This document shows, piece by piece, positions 22,751 to 33,465 of a DNA stretch of 64,000 nucleotides. The notes under the pieces are model-generated. The model worked only from the letters and a program-made list of their open reading frames with translations. It did no database searches and was not told the origin of the DNA. Position 1 is the first letter of the stretch; every line of letters begins with the position of its first letter. This DNA comes from Meira nashicola (taxonomy: Eukaryota > Basidiomycota > Exobasidiomycetes > Exobasidiales > Brachybasidiaceae): positions 1,488,001 to 1,552,000 of the forward strand of contig BCJU01000002.1 of assembly GCA_001600355.1 (NCBI GenBank), read 5' to 3'. The position numbers and the translations under genes are program-made.

Positions 22751-24484
22751 ATGCCAGCGAGATTATCATCCCTGGCAGCTGAGCTGGCTGAATTTGGAAA
22801 TGCTACTCCATACGATGATGATGGTTTAGATAGTGATCCAGAAGCATTGGATGCCGGTAAACGTCAAAATGAGGATGAAGAAGAAGAGGATGAAGAAGAT
22901 TTAGCAAGAAATCATGCAAGACATAATATGATACACGTTGAACCTTCAAAAATGCGAAAGCAAGCTAATTTTATTGAATCAGTAGATGATGAAAGTTTGA
23001 AAAAATATCAAGGTGTTAAAGCTACAAGGAAAGAAATGATGGAAGATGAAGATGAAAGCGAAGATGAAGAAGAAGAGGATCAAAGCGACTTGGATGATGA
23101 TGATGAGATCGAGGATGAAGACTTAAGTGGAAGTGAAGAAGATGAAGACGAAGAGGAGGAAGATGAAGATGATGAGGATGAAAGCATGGATGAATCTATA
23201 GGTGAATTGTCGGAAAGTGAAGAAGACAGGACTGCCAGTTCAAAAAGTAAAGGGAAGCAGTTGAGATTTGCTGAGGATGATAAACCGAATGGAAAGAAAA
23301 GTGCAGCACAAAATGATGCAGCCCTTTTGGCGGAATTAAAGCAAAGGTCAAGCGAAGATGCTGCAAGAGGAAGAGATGCCAGAAAGCAAATTGATGTTTG
23401 GGGAAAATTGCTTGGAACACGTATTCGAGCACAAAAAGTCGTTCGATCTACCGGAAGAATTTCAACAAAGGCTATGAAGAGGTATATATCAGACTTGGAA
23501 GAGAAAGGAAAAGAAAGGTCTGCTTTAGAAGATTCATTAGATGCACTTGATCAACTTAGCTCTCACTTATTCAAAGCTCAACAAACTCTCTTAAGCTCCT
23601 ATGCTTCGACATCGGAAAGTGGAATAACACAAGAAGCATTCGCAGAGTTACAAGATGAGATTGAAAAGCAAACTCGTGAAAGTTCTCGTAAACGTAAAGC
23701 GGAAGAAGAAGAACAATTGAATGATCAAATAGACCTTCTGATAAAAATGCACGAGAATGTATATTCTCCCATGTGGAAGGATGTGTTATCGAAATGGTCT
23801 TGGCGTACTTCTAATGCAACAATGGAAGATAAGGGAAAGGCGAAGAGTAAATTTGACAGTTCGAATGCAGTAGGCAGTAGTAATGGACTCAAAGCTATCG
23901 AACAAAGCGCTGAAGAACAAATTCAAAGAGGAATGACGGGTGAAGCTTTCGAAAGATTACGAAAGCGTACTCGTGTCTGGCGTGGAACAGAGAATGAAAC
24001 AAGGATCGATATTGATGAGCAAGAAGGTAGCGAAGATGATGAAACTACAGACAATGCCACAAATGCCGAGAATGTGGACGTATTTGATGATTCAGACTTT
24101 TACGCTGCTTTATTACGAGAATTGATCGATAATAAAGGTGGCTTATCCACAACCGATGCAGAAGGATCAGCGGCATCAGCATCATGGGCACAAGCGGCTA
24201 AAAGAGCGGCAAAGAAACATCGTGCAGTAGATAGAAATGCTTCAAAAGGTAGAAGATTACGTTTTGACGTTCATGAAAAAGTACAAAGTTTTATGCCTCC
24301 TATTCCTACGGAAACTTGGAGTATAGAACAAATTGATCGTTTGATGCAACAATTGCGTAATACGTATGGTAACGGCAAAATTGATTCAACAGATGAAAAC
24401 AAAGAGATGGAAAGTTATGGTGATGACGAAAATACGAAGGCACCTACAGAAGTAGCATTGGATGGTTTAAGACTTTTTGGATGA
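22751..24484 (+). CDS. BFR2: Bfr2/AATF-family ribosome biogenesis factor
   Basis: Bfr2/AATF/Che-1 works in the nucleolus in the small-subunit processome, in early 18S pre-rRNA cleavage. The 577-aa protein has a short conserved start (MPARLSSLAAELAEFGNATP), a long Asp/Glu tract at about 40-158, the AATF-Che1 domain starting near residue 209 (DARKQIDVWGKLLGTRIRAQ), a helical region with KSKGK-type basic patches, an FYAALLRELID segment near 450, and a TRAUB domain at about 490-540 (KGRRLRFDVHEKVQSFMPPI) ending in the terminal RLFG. Domain order and length match the family. The start at 22751 is the first in-frame ATG. No intron is seen. Confidence 0.93.
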   Translation: MPARLSSLAAELAEFGNATPYDDDGLDSDPEALDAGKRQNEDEEEEDEEDLARNHARHNMIHVEPSKMRKQANFIESVDDESLKKYQGVKATRKEMMEDEDESEDEEEEDQSDLDDDDEIEDEDLSGSEEDEDEEEEDEDDEDESMDESIGELSESEEDRTASSKSKGKQLRFAEDDKPNGKKSAAQNDAALLAELKQRSSEDAARGRDARKQIDVWGKLLGTRIRAQKVVRSTGRISTKAMKRYISDLEEKGKERSALEDSLDALDQLSSHLFKAQQTLLSSYASTSESGITQEAFAELQDEIEKQTRESSRKRKAEEEEQLNDQIDLLIKMHENVYSPMWKDVLSKWSWRTSNATMEDKGKAKSKFDSSNAVGSSNGLKAIEQSAEEQIQRGMTGEAFERLRKRTRVWRGTENETRIDIDEQEGSEDDETTDNATNAENVDVFDDSDFYAALLRELIDNKGGLSTTDAEGSAASASWAQAAKRAAKKHRAVDRNASKGRRLRFDVHEKVQSFMPPIPTETWSIEQIDRLMQQLRNTYGNGKIDSTDENKEMESYGDDENTKAPTEVALDGLRLFG

Positions 24485-24571
24485 GCGCATCTTACTTGTA
24501 CACTAGTCGATCATTTCAAATTTGATGTATTTGTATCAGATATTACAATTGTTTTGAACAAGTATTATTGA

Positions 24572-25981
24572 TTACTCACTTGGACTTCTGCCATTCAAGT
24601 ATTGATATAAGCGAGAATATTGTCGTACTTCTGGCGTATCCAAAATATTATTATTTGGACCAAGATAATGATTGATTAAAAGATGACCTGAATTTTGCCA
24701 ACGGACAAACAATCTCCCACTAAACAATTGTCCTGCGGCTGAATGTATATTAATTTGAGAACGAGGATCGATTGTAGTTAATGTTGATCCATCTTTTATG
24801 CTTTCGCTTGAAGATGATGCTATTCCATTATTGATAGGTTTTATGGGCACCAAAAAGTCTTCGTGCTTATTATTCGTTGCAATCTTGAACAAATTATCAT
24901 CAAAATGATAAATTGAACAAGATCCTTTAATGTTCTTTCGACTTCCTTCTAAATTAGCTTGTTTATTCTTGCCTTTCTTTTGTTCATTTGTTGTGAATAA
25001 TAAAACACCAAATTGACTGATAGGATCTTTTCCATTTGCAAAATGTTCTACATATTGAATCGTTGGTTTACCTACTGCATTAAGTGGATTATTGAAATGA
25101 TTTGAAGCATCTGCGAACGTATAAACTTCTAATTTATCCAATAAAGAACGTGAAATTGTTGACAGTAAGAGATCGACTATTAAACTTGCAATTATACCTC
25201 CTTGAGAGTGACAAAGCAAAACAACTTTATTCGTATTTTCAGCTTCTAATGCTGCTCGTATTTCCACATAACCTCTACGAACATCTCTTGTATAATATGT
25301 AAAATCACGTTGAATTACGCATTCGATAACATCCAATATTGGACCTGCAGTTCTATTAAAGATTCCAGTGATTGGCCTTTGAAAAATCTTTTCTAAAAAA
25401 CGCAAATCTGTAAGAATTCCAGATCTAGAAGTAGAAATACCATTTATAAAAAACCATGCTTGATCATTGAATGTGTTTGGATATTCGATTGTTGTATTTA
25501 TCGTTCTTGATCTTGTTCTTTGTTGTCTTTTTTGAACAGAACTTAAAGCTTGTCCTCGTAAAGTAGATTTATTAATGGGAACTTGAACTATCGTATCACC
25601 TTGAATCCATTGAAACGGGAACAAGAGTGCAGATGCAACTGCAATTGGCGTAATTCCACCAACAAGAATACCCAAAAGTCCCAAAGGAATAAGTAAAACC
25701 AACGAATAAATTGTCAAAAAGATTTGAAATAATAATCCAAGCGGTGTTATATCTTGAAATAAACTACCAATAGAACGTAAAGGTAAGATTACATTATAAA
25801 TCTTTGGAATGACCAACGTAAAGAATAACCAAATATCCGAAGTGAAAAGCATTAAAGGTGATTTACCAATAACTCCAGGAGTAAGATTCGGATTAGCAGT
25901 TATATCATTCGTCGATCCTTCTGGTTTCTTAAATGCCTGTTTAGCCGAAGCGGCAGCCGTAGATAAATTAGACGGCGCCAT
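24572..25981 (-). CDS. Membrane-associated alpha/beta hydrolase (DUF676/lipase-like), function unknown
   Basis: The frame opens at a TTG; the first ATG (25981) gives 469 residues. Three hydrophobic segments lie between about residues 50 and 130 (WLFFTLVIPKIYNVIL; the GLLFQIFLTIYSLVLLIPLG stretch; GGITPIAVASALLF), which suggests membrane anchoring. A hydrolase core follows with the nucleophile elbow LLCHSQGG (Ser259), preceded by WFFINGIST as a likely first core strand. A later NSGHLLINHYL provides a candidate catalytic His. The general shape is like fungal proteins annotated only as alpha/beta hydrolase; the substrate cannot be told. It is convergent with BFR2, with 87 bp between the stops. 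Confidence 0.75.
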   Translation of the reverse strand: MAPSNLSTAAASAKQAFKKPEGSTNDITANPNLTPGVIGKSPLMLFTSDIWLFFTLVIPKIYNVILPLRSIGSLFQDITPLGLLFQIFLTIYSLVLLIPLGLLGILVGGITPIAVASALLFPFQWIQGDTIVQVPINKSTLRGQALSSVQKRQQRTRSRTINTTIEYPNTFNDQAWFFINGISTSRSGILTDLRFLEKIFQRPITGIFNRTAGPILDVIECVIQRDFTYYTRDVRRGYVEIRAALEAENTNKVVLLCHSQGGIIASLIVDLLLSTISRSLLDKLEVYTFADASNHFNNPLNAVGKPTIQYVEHFANGKDPISQFGVLLFTTNEQKKGKNKQANLEGSRKNIKGSCSIYHFDDNLFKIATNNKHEDFLVPIKPINNGIASSSSESIKDGSTLTTIDPRSQINIHSAAGQLFSGRLFVRWQNSGHLLINHYLGPNNNILDTPEVRQYSRLYQYLNGRSPSE

Positions 25982-26357
25982 TAGTAAAAAAAGCAATAAA
26001 AGGTTTGATTATTTTTGGATTTGGCGTAAATGATGTTATACTTTTAAAGATTGCGAAACGGATGATTGTGTTTTTATTCTATCTCATATTTGCATACTAT
26101 ATACTATTTATACCTTTTACCTTTTGAATATATGATGATTACCTCTTTGATGGAAGTCGAAAGCATAAAATCGTCATTTCGGCCAATTACGTTCTTGTTC
26201 CCGCAATGGATCGGAATCTTGTTTGTTTCATATTTTCTCCACACTTTCATCTTTTTTTCCAGCACTAAACCCCATTTCACCGAAATCATATCGTGTACCT
26301 TGTTCAAGTAGCTGTGTCTTGCAAGCACGTAGACTATTGCTACGTAGACTATGACAT

Positions 26358-26421
26358 ACGCGTTTCTAACACAAGACACACTTTTGCTGCCTAAAAAGCT
26401 ACTTGGCATGATTCGACGCGT
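26358..26421. promoter_or_regulatory. Two MluI-type ACGCGT boxes upstream of CDK1
   Basis: ACGCGT occurs at 26358-26363 and 26416-26421, 58 bp apart and about 380-440 bp before the CDK1 ATG. ACGCGT is the MBF-bound MCB element in yeasts. Control of this CDK1 by MBF is an inference. Confidence 0.4.
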
Positions 26422-26621
26422 AGGCGCGTGTACAAATAGAACTAGGCTACAGAGAGCATACCAACACCCTGATTTCCAATTTGTGTGCGCAGCATGTGTG
26501 CGTATAAAATCTGTTTTCCTCTTTGTGCACTTTGCGTGTGTTTGTGTAAATTCTTTGCGTGTTTTAAGTGTTGTTCTTTGACTGAAATGGAATTTTTCCA
26601 ATGACTTGTTTGTTATAGTGC

Positions 26622-26633
26622 GCAGGCGCCTGC
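26622..26633. repeat. 12-bp GC-rich perfect palindrome in the CDK1 promoter
   Basis: GCAGGCGCCTGC is its own reverse complement and sits in AT-rich DNA about 165 bp before the CDK1 start. It could be a dimeric factor site. Its AGGCGCCT core recurs near 63466. Confidence 0.35.
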
Positions 26634-26798
26634 ATTTAGTTAGCTGCTGTACGTCTTGAAAAAACAAGCTCATTTCTTTCAATACCATCAACACGACAAA
26701 TCGACAAAAGGGAAAAGAGCAAGACATTTTTCGATAATCAACAAGACGAGAGAAAGAGTATACCATCAAATTCCAATCCCTATACTCATAATTTCAAG

Positions 26799-28049
26799 AT
26801 GGAGAATTATCAAAAACTCGAAAAGATTGGTGAAGGTAAGATTTGTTTTTGTTTATCACGTCATAGCTTATTGCTTAATCACAATTCACCCTCTTTTGCT
26901 CCTACAGGAACATATGGTGTCGTGTACAAAGCAAAAGATCTCACACCTGCTGGGAATGGACGTATCGTTGCTCTAAAGAAGATTCGTCTAGAAGCTGAAG
27001 ATGAAGGTGTGCCAAGTACAGCTATTCGCGAAATCAGTCTTTTGAAAGAGCTAAGAGATGATTATATCGTTCGGTGCGTAACGAATGAATGATTTCACAT
27101 CAGAAGAAGAAGTGCTAACATGCAGAATACTTACAAATCCTACAGTCTATTCGACATCATTCATCAAGAGTCAAAGTTATACCTCGTCTTTGAATTCCTC
27201 GACCTTGACTTGAAAAAATACATGGATAATGTGTCAAACAAGCCTGATGGACTGGGACCAGAGATTGTACGAGTGAGTAAAACAGACTTTACCAATCTTA
27301 CCAATCATCGTATGCTTACGCCTTCCCACTCCCTTTCCCGCAGAAATTCACCTACCAACTGATCCGCGGAATCTACTTCTGCCACACACACAGAATCTTA
27401 CATCGTGACTTAAAACCGCAAAATCTACTGATCGACAAAGAAGGTAATTTGAAATTAGCTGATTTTGGTTTAGCAAGAGCTTTTGGTATCCCTCTACGTA
27501 CATATACACACGAAGTCGTCACGCTGTGGTATCGTGCGCCTGAAGTATTATTAGGATCTCGTCATTACAGTACAGCAATTGATATGTGGAGCGTTGGATG
27601 CATCTTTGCAGAAATGGCAATGCGTAGTCCACTATTTCCAGGTGATTCGGAAATTGACGAAATTTTTAGAATTTTCCGGTGAGTATGCTCTATGGTAATG
27701 AATTGCAAAAAGATCATAGCTTATTCTTATTAAATCTTTATACAGTGTTTTGGGAACGCCAACGGATGAGAATTGGCCTGGTGTTAAATCGTTACCAGAC
27801 TACAAATCTTCCTTCCCACAATGGAATGGAACGCCTCTCGACAGAGCTGTACCCACTTTGGACGAAAGCGGAATCGATTTATTAAAGAGCATGCTGATTT
27901 ACGATCCAGCAGGACGGATAAGCGGTTAGTAAGATTTGGACTTTCGTGCAAAGAATAAGACTGACAATTATTCTTCTATCCTCTTTCTCTGCATTTCAGC
28001 TAAACGCTGTTTAGGTCATGAATACTTCCAATCGGCAGCAGTTCATTAA
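26799..28049 (+). CDS. CDK1: Cyclin-dependent kinase 1 (Cdc2/Cdc28), six exons
   Basis: This is the main mitotic cyclin-dependent kinase. Exons are 26799-26835, 26908-27073, 27146-27272, 27344-27678, 27746-27924 and 28000-28049. The five introns (26836-26907, 27074-27145, 27273-27343, 27679-27745, 27925-27999) are 67-75 bp with GT-AG ends. The joined frame is 894 nt, or 297 aa, the standard Cdc2 length. Hallmarks: [10 protein letters not shown] with the inhibitory Thr/Tyr pair, a perfect PSTAIRE helix ([16 protein letters not shown]), [19 protein letters not shown], the activation-loop Thr in [16 protein letters not shown], and [11 protein letters not shown] near the end. PSTAIRE and [13 protein letters not shown] separate it from Pho85/CDK5-type kinases. 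Intron boundaries are deduced from protein conservation and fit every phase. Confidence 0.96.
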
Positions 28050-28629
28050 ATGCTGCTTTAGCAAAGATGTGAAAACATCTTTAACAAGTACTTTCCCCCT
28101 CTCTCTCTCTTACTCTGACGTCCCTACTCAAACCGGAAATGAATATGATGTATTTTTCTGATCCCTTCTCATTCAGATTGAAATGACAAAGATGCAGATC
28201 CAAAATATTTTCGATCTATCTTTGTCATTCGATCTTCCTCTTTTCCTGCAATTCTTTGCATGCATGTAGCTGATTAGCAAATCCTGTTCTCTCGAGGTAA
28301 CCTCAGCTTTTCATTCATTCACTTCCCATTTTCTTGGCTCTTTCCATGTAGCGCACTATATATAGCAATTTATCCTTTTCGTGTCAATCGTTTTATAGAA
28401 GTTACTTTAAATAGATCTTTTGTTTGAAGAGTATTCAGGCTTAAGATGAGAGTGTGAATGCAATCTCTTTGTCTAAAAGAGAATGAACCTTAAATAGAAG
28501 CGAACTTACATACAAATCTAACAAATAATTTTACCGACTCTCTTCAATTCGGGTCAATCAATGTCAGAAAAAAGGGTAAATGCATGAATGGCAAGACAAA
28601 ATAAAGTTTACGGTTCATGCTAAACTCTC

Positions 28630-28722
28630 AAGTCCGTAGGAGAAAACAAGTTCTTTTTTTACATCTCCGTACGAATGCGGATATGTAGGGCCGGCGCTGC
28701 GCTGCGCATTTTGTACGGACTT
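28630..28722. repeat. 9-bp inverted repeat around a GC-rich loop
   Basis: AAGTCCGTA (28630-28638) pairs perfectly with TACGGACTT (28714-28722), separated by 75 bp that include the locally GC-rich GGGCCGGCGCTGCGCTGCGC. It could form a stem in RNA, but 9 bp with a long loop may be chance. Confidence 0.3.
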
Positions 28723-28801
28723 ACTAGCCTTACATTTCTTTCCTTCATGGGCTCATCAAATCTCTCTATTTGAAACACATACATACCGTACGTAATACAT
28801 C

Positions 28802-28853
28802 TGTACATACATACATTCATATGTACATACATACATTCATATGTACATACATT
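28802..28853. repeat. Tandem repeat, 20-bp unit, 2.6 copies
   Basis: The unit tgtacatacatacattcata occurs twice in full (28802-28821, 28822-28841), followed by a 12-base partial copy. The unit itself is built of degenerate ACAT repeats. It looks like a minisatellite-type expansion. Confidence 0.8.
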
Positions 28854-29584
28854 TATCTATATCGTGTGCATGCATGTAAGTCCATAGTCCTCAACGATTG
28901 TCAAAATGCATAATTGCCCGTTTTAGTACTACTTTTCCCACTTTTATGTTCCTCTTAGCTCCAAATGATCGGCATACATGGGAAGATAGAGATCGACTAT
29001 CAATCTTTAGCTTATTCTTACGAAAATCCGAGATGTATTCTATAGTTTACATACATTAAAATTATCACAATTCGAGACAACATACAAAGTACAATTTGTA
29101 TGTTTTCTACTTCGAATCAAATGTGTATACATATGTACGCACTTCCGATCAAGATTTGAGGTCCGGACGAAGCTCGGTCAATTAATTCTTTTGTTTTCCC
29201 TTTGTTCTTGCTTGTCACGTTTATCCCTTCTTGCACTCTCTTGCTTCCGATAGCAAGAAGAAATAGTTTACGTCGGGAAGGAAGCACAAATGGTAAATCG
29301 AAATGCCGGTCCTATTCCACGCAGCCACAAAGATAATCAATTCAGCCGTAAATTAATGTTGTATTGAACAATTTTGATTAGAACAACACGCGGCGCAAAG
29401 TCAGCAGCAGCAGCGTAGGAGGGTAAAATCAAAGGAAAAAAGTTTTTTTATTTATGTATGAACACACATAAATAAGAGAGGGGGAGGAGATCTACATGGG
29501 AAAAGGGTTTTTCGCCAGTTTAAAAAACGGTAAACTCGTGGGAGTGTGTTATTTTGGCTAAAAATTGGAGTAATGAACAATTTG

Positions 29585-29604
29585 TTTTTTTTTTTAAAAA
29601 AAAA
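29585..29604. repeat. T11A9 tract
   Basis: Eleven T are followed directly by nine A, forming an 18-bp perfect palindrome. Such poly(dA:dT) tracts exclude nucleosomes in fungal promoters (established for yeast); the role here is an inference. Confidence 0.6.
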
Positions 29605-30559
29605 TCATGCATGGCTTGCATGAATGTCAATTTGTGTGCACGGCCGTGATTAACATAATTTACGGAAATTAAGGAAGTAAAAAGAAAAAGACTCACATTT
29701 CGCTCTACTCTTAAACTTTGTCAATTAGAGAACCCCCAGCAAGAAAAATAAAATAAAAACAGGGACACACGAGAAAGATTCTTTGTAACGAGTGCTTTTG
29801 TGTACGTACACTTTATGCAAAGACAATGGGCTACTGCAACTGTATGTCAGATGAACGGAAAGAAATGGTAAATCCTTCTTAGTAGGTAGTGATTATCAAG
29901 ATCCTTACTTTTTTATATCATATTCGCCTTTTGATCGTCCGGACACATCCCCGTCTTGCTTTACACATACTCCATTGTTCAATCTTCAGACTTTTTATTT
30001 GGCTGCTTGGCTGCACAAAGAAGTCTCAACTGTTGGCCCGTCTTCTATTTCGGTCCAAATTCCGTTGAAGAAAAGTTGGTAATTTTGACACCATACTTCT
30101 TCTGCTTACCTTCACTCGATTAAGATCACCGGCTGCAAAACGCCGTAATCCGCCGCAGGAACGTGACAGGAGTGAAATTTAAACGGATTTTGCCGTTGTA
30201 AATGCAATTCTTGGCATAACGACTTGTTTATTACGCCTCGCTCGGATCTCGAACTCATTTACAAAAAAAATACACACCTTGTGGGCACTCGAATTCGAAT
30301 TAACTCGTTCCGTTGGTCTTGAGCCTCGTTACAAATTTACGAAAGCATTTATTACAATTACCACATTCTCCTGAAACGATCAAAAGTCGGAAAAAGCTGT
30401 TCGGACCCGACTTATTCACCCTTACGTTCTATTGTACACGTCTTGCCATTTCATCAAATCTCTTGCTTCCATTCAGTCTCCTTTAGAGAAGACTTTTTTC
30501 TCCGAATGCTCATTCTCATCGCTTACAAGTGCTCTTTCTGTGCATGATGATCCATTGAG

Positions 30560-33247
30560 ATGAAAAACAAAAGTAGCTCAGGTCAAGCTAATGCGCCTAT
30601 CATGGCTCAAAGGCCTATCAATGACCACCAAATAATGGCAGGAGGGGCAGGAAATGTCACAAGAGGAGTTCCGCTTATGATGCCGTATAGGAATTCACCT
30701 TCGCCTGGTATTCAACAACACCAAAACTTTCAAGTGAATCAAATGCATCTCCAACAACAACAGCATCAGCACAATAATGGTCTTAATGGGCCAACAATGC
30801 AACAAAATCAGCAGCACCAACCACAAATGCAGATGGTTGTCGGACCTAACAATCAACAGCACATGAATTCATCGTCCGGGTCGAATATGCAAGGCCGCAT
30901 GCAGGCACCTCAGAGGAGCTTTCAACAACCGCAACCGCAACCGCAACAAGCTAACGTTCGCCCTATGCATTTAGAATCTCAACATCAAATGCACCAAAGT
31001 CCAATAAGTCCTCGAATGGATATTTCGGGTGGTCCAAGTGGGATGATGGTAGACAGAAATGGTCAAAGCTCTACACAAGTTACTCAGGGTTCACCTAACA
31101 ACCTTTCTCCACAAAATGGTGACATTCAGAGGATGCTGCACCTATATATGCATGACTATTGCCTGAAGAACAATATGATCAAGACAGCAAATTCGATCGC
31201 ATTTGAGACAGGCGTAAGAACGGATGAAGGTGTTCCTTTCGGCAAAGAACACGATCAAGGTTTGCTTCTAGAATGGTTTAGAACATTTTGGCAAAATTAT
31301 GTCAAAGCCCAACAAGATCAACCGCCAAATTCTCGTCGATCGCAACAATCTGATTTATCACAAGATCTGTTCTCACAATTTGACAAACCACAAGCGATGA
31401 CAGAAGGTTTATCAGGTCATTTCCCATTCGGTCAAAGCAGTGAAATGCGAAGGACAGAAACAGAACCTATTTTCAGAAAGAATTCTTCTCAGGTTAATCA
31501 TAATGGCCCTCTAGGAGGAGGTTCATTAACTCCTTCACCCTTTGGAACCGGAGCTTCTGCTGCTGCCCGGTTTTGGGGTGCTTCGGATCTATCAGATGAT
31601 TCTGTTATGCAACAATTAACTCCTAGAACATTGGGTAGAGAAACGGCTGCTTCAATGCAGCGTATGGGATGGGAAGGTAGACCGATCGAATCGTTAAGTG
31701 GAGAAGAAAAGAATAAATTGGCAAATGCTGTTCGTCAATCGCAAATTAATCAACAAAATGCATCTATGCAACTCATCAATACACTTCAGCCTAGCCCAAT
31801 AGCATTATCAAAGATAGGCGCCAATGAAACAGGAAATGGAAACAATCAAAATCTCGGACGTCAATCACCCAATTTGAGCATTGGACTTTCTTCTCCGATT
31901 TCGACAATGCCTGTGCCTCCATCGCCAACGACATCAAAAGGTCCTTCGAGTGGCGTGCCTGCATTCAATAATACGAGAAAGTCACCGGGTCAATCAATTT
32001 CCCGAAAGAAACGGAGATCTTCGGTAAATTTACAAGCTTTGAGTCAAATTCAAGGTGCAAATCAATCAGGAAATAATACTTCTCCTGTCACAAATCGTAA
32101 GAATGGCCAAGTACCACCGCCTCCTGCCTCACCAGCGGAAGCAGCTCGAACGTTTGAAGAACATCAAAATTTGGCCAAACAATTGCAATCGCAAAGTCAG
32201 AGTATAATTGGACAGCAGGGTTTAGTCTCACCTGCTAGTAAGCGAACGAATTTGAGCAAAGCACAACAAGCTCAATCTGATGCACAAACACATGCAACTT
32301 CTCAAATTTCAGCTCAAATACAACAACTTCAACATCAATTGATGCGCGAAAGTAATGCAGGAGGAGGTAATCAAACGAACAATCAAGCAGGCAGTGTGGC
32401 GATGCAAAAGAATCCTTCCAATTCGAGTAATCAAATCTCTCAATTGCGAATTTTGCAAGGTAAACTTTCTCAGAACAATCGCGATCAAGACGATCAGTCT
32501 GGTAATTCGCAAAATAGACTGAACCGCTCAGGATCAATTCAAGGACCGATTGTTGCCTCTCAAATGCCTCCTGCCTCTCCGATAACGTCAATGGGACCAC
32601 CAATGTCAGCTCCTGCAACTCCTTTCAATTTTGCATCTCAACAACAAAGAATGTCAGCCATAAACAATTCGCCCTCTTCTGCATTCTTTAGCGGAGGAAT
32701 GGGAATGCCAGCAAATTGGCAAGGAAACGGAATGATGGATGCAGAACAACAGCAAGGAGGTGGTGGTAATGTCAATCCTCATCAAGCGGGAGGAAACGGA
32801 GGAGGTCCGATGCATTTCGCCTCTCAACAAGATTCAATGATGAATTCGGGAAATAACAATATGCATCCTCCTCAGCAAGGACCTTTGGGGCCAATGAATG
32901 GTTTAGGTCTCGGATTTGGCGGTCAGCCTGGTGGTCCACCTGCTCAACAACAACAACAGCAGCAGCAACAACAAATGCTCCATATCCCTGATCAATCACC
33001 AATGATGTCTTTCGATCCTCAATCGCAACATCCTCAAAATCAAATGGGCCTTTCACCGTTTACAGCACAAGGTCAAAATCAAAATCCTATGGCATTTTTG
33101 CAATCGCCAAAGCAAGCACAACAACAACAACAAGGTGAAATGATGACACAAATGCAGCCACCGTCAATGATGGATCAATCGATTTGGTCATCAATGGGAA
33201 TGGGAGGAATGGAAAATCAAGGAATGAACGAATCTTTCAATTCATAA
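30560..33247 (+). CDS. LisH-domain transcriptional regulator, Flo8/Som1-like
   Basis: Fungal Flo8/Som1/Ptp-type LisH proteins act downstream of PKA in filamentation and adhesion (established for the family). In this 895-aa protein the first 185 residues are Gln/Asn/Met/Pro-rich. A LisH motif at about 188-222 (MLHLYMHDYCLKNN then TANSIAFETGV) is followed by the typical LLLEWFRTFWQNYVK. The rest is low complexity with Gln tracts, including an 11-Gln run near residue 797, a basic patch SRKKRRSSVN near 480, and repeated SP sites. Gln-rich activation-type composition plus LisH/LUFS is the Flo8/LEUNIG/SSDP pattern; WD repeats are absent, so it is not a LEUNIG. The very long upstream region (2.5 kb) matches the long promoters of such regulators. 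Exact orthology is inferred. Confidence 0.8.
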   Translation: MKNKSSSGQANAPIMAQRPINDHQIMAGGAGNVTRGVPLMMPYRNSPSPGIQQHQNFQVNQMHLQQQQHQHNNGLNGPTMQQNQQHQPQMQMVVGPNNQQHMNSSSGSNMQGRMQAPQRSFQQPQPQPQQANVRPMHLESQHQMHQSPISPRMDISGGPSGMMVDRNGQSSTQVTQGSPNNLSPQNGDIQRMLHLYMHDYCLKNNMIKTANSIAFETGVRTDEGVPFGKEHDQGLLLEWFRTFWQNYVKAQQDQPPNSRRSQQSDLSQDLFSQFDKPQAMTEGLSGHFPFGQSSEMRRTETEPIFRKNSSQVNHNGPLGGGSLTPSPFGTGASAAARFWGASDLSDDSVMQQLTPRTLGRETAASMQRMGWEGRPIESLSGEEKNKLANAVRQSQINQQNASMQLINTLQPSPIALSKIGANETGNGNNQNLGRQSPNLSIGLSSPISTMPVPPSPTTSKGPSSGVPAFNNTRKSPGQSISRKKRRSSVNLQALSQIQGANQSGNNTSPVTNRKNGQVPPPPASPAEAARTFEEHQNLAKQLQSQSQSIIGQQGLVSPASKRTNLSKAQQAQSDAQTHATSQISAQIQQLQHQLMRESNAGGGNQTNNQAGSVAMQKNPSNSSNQISQLRILQGKLSQNNRDQDDQSGNSQNRLNRSGSIQGPIVASQMPPASPITSMGPPMSAPATPFNFASQQQRMSAINNSPSSAFFSGGMGMPANWQGNGMMDAEQQQGGGGNVNPHQAGGNGGGPMHFASQQDSMMNSGNNNMHPPQQGPLGPMNGLGLGFGGQPGGPPAQQQQQQQQQQMLHIPDQSPMMSFDPQSQHPQNQMGLSPFTAQGQNQNPMAFLQSPKQAQQQQQGEMMTQMQPPSMMDQSIWSSMGMGGMENQGMNESFNS

Positions 33248-33465
33248 AATTACAAGCACAGCACCATCAATGACGATGAAAAAATGTATCAATAGAAAAA
33301 TTCACAGCGAAAGCTTTGTACATGACAAATATGCTAGCAGCACCAGAACCTATTGCCGGTGCTATTGTTTGACAAGACAATGAATGATTATTGCAAAATT
33401 TGTGTGAGAGAGAGACATGAATACAGAAAGTCATAATAAAAGTGATATGATATAATTATAATTAT

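Larger units (their letters stand above)
25982..26798. other. Divergent region between the hydrolase gene and CDK1
   Basis: No gene is supported. The 817-bp stretch holds two ACGCGT boxes (26358-26363, 26416-26421), a perfect 12-bp palindrome (26622-26633), and the CDK1 leader. The open frame at 26104-26769 on the minus strand overlaps the CDK1 promoter and shows no protein-like features. Confidence 0.55.
28050..30559. other. 2.5 kb gene-poor region upstream of the LisH regulator
   Basis: No open frame of note occurs on either strand. The first few hundred bases are the CDK1 3' end with a pyrimidine-rich CT run (28101-28112). Within the rest are a 20-bp tandem repeat, a 9-bp inverted repeat flanking a GC-rich stretch, a T11A9 tract and many short palindromes. 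I read it as a long regulatory region and leader for the Flo8-like gene; a noncoding RNA gene cannot be excluded. Confidence 0.5.

Noticed and set aside
26104..26769. 221-aa open frame on the minus strand upstream of CDK1
   Set aside because: It covers the CDK1 promoter with its ACGCGT boxes, has unlikely composition, and no recognisable motif.
28101..28112. CT-rich simple-sequence runs (also near 61257 and 63225)
   Set aside because: Ordinary pyrimidine-rich promoter or UTR sequence; not distinctive enough to list as repeats.
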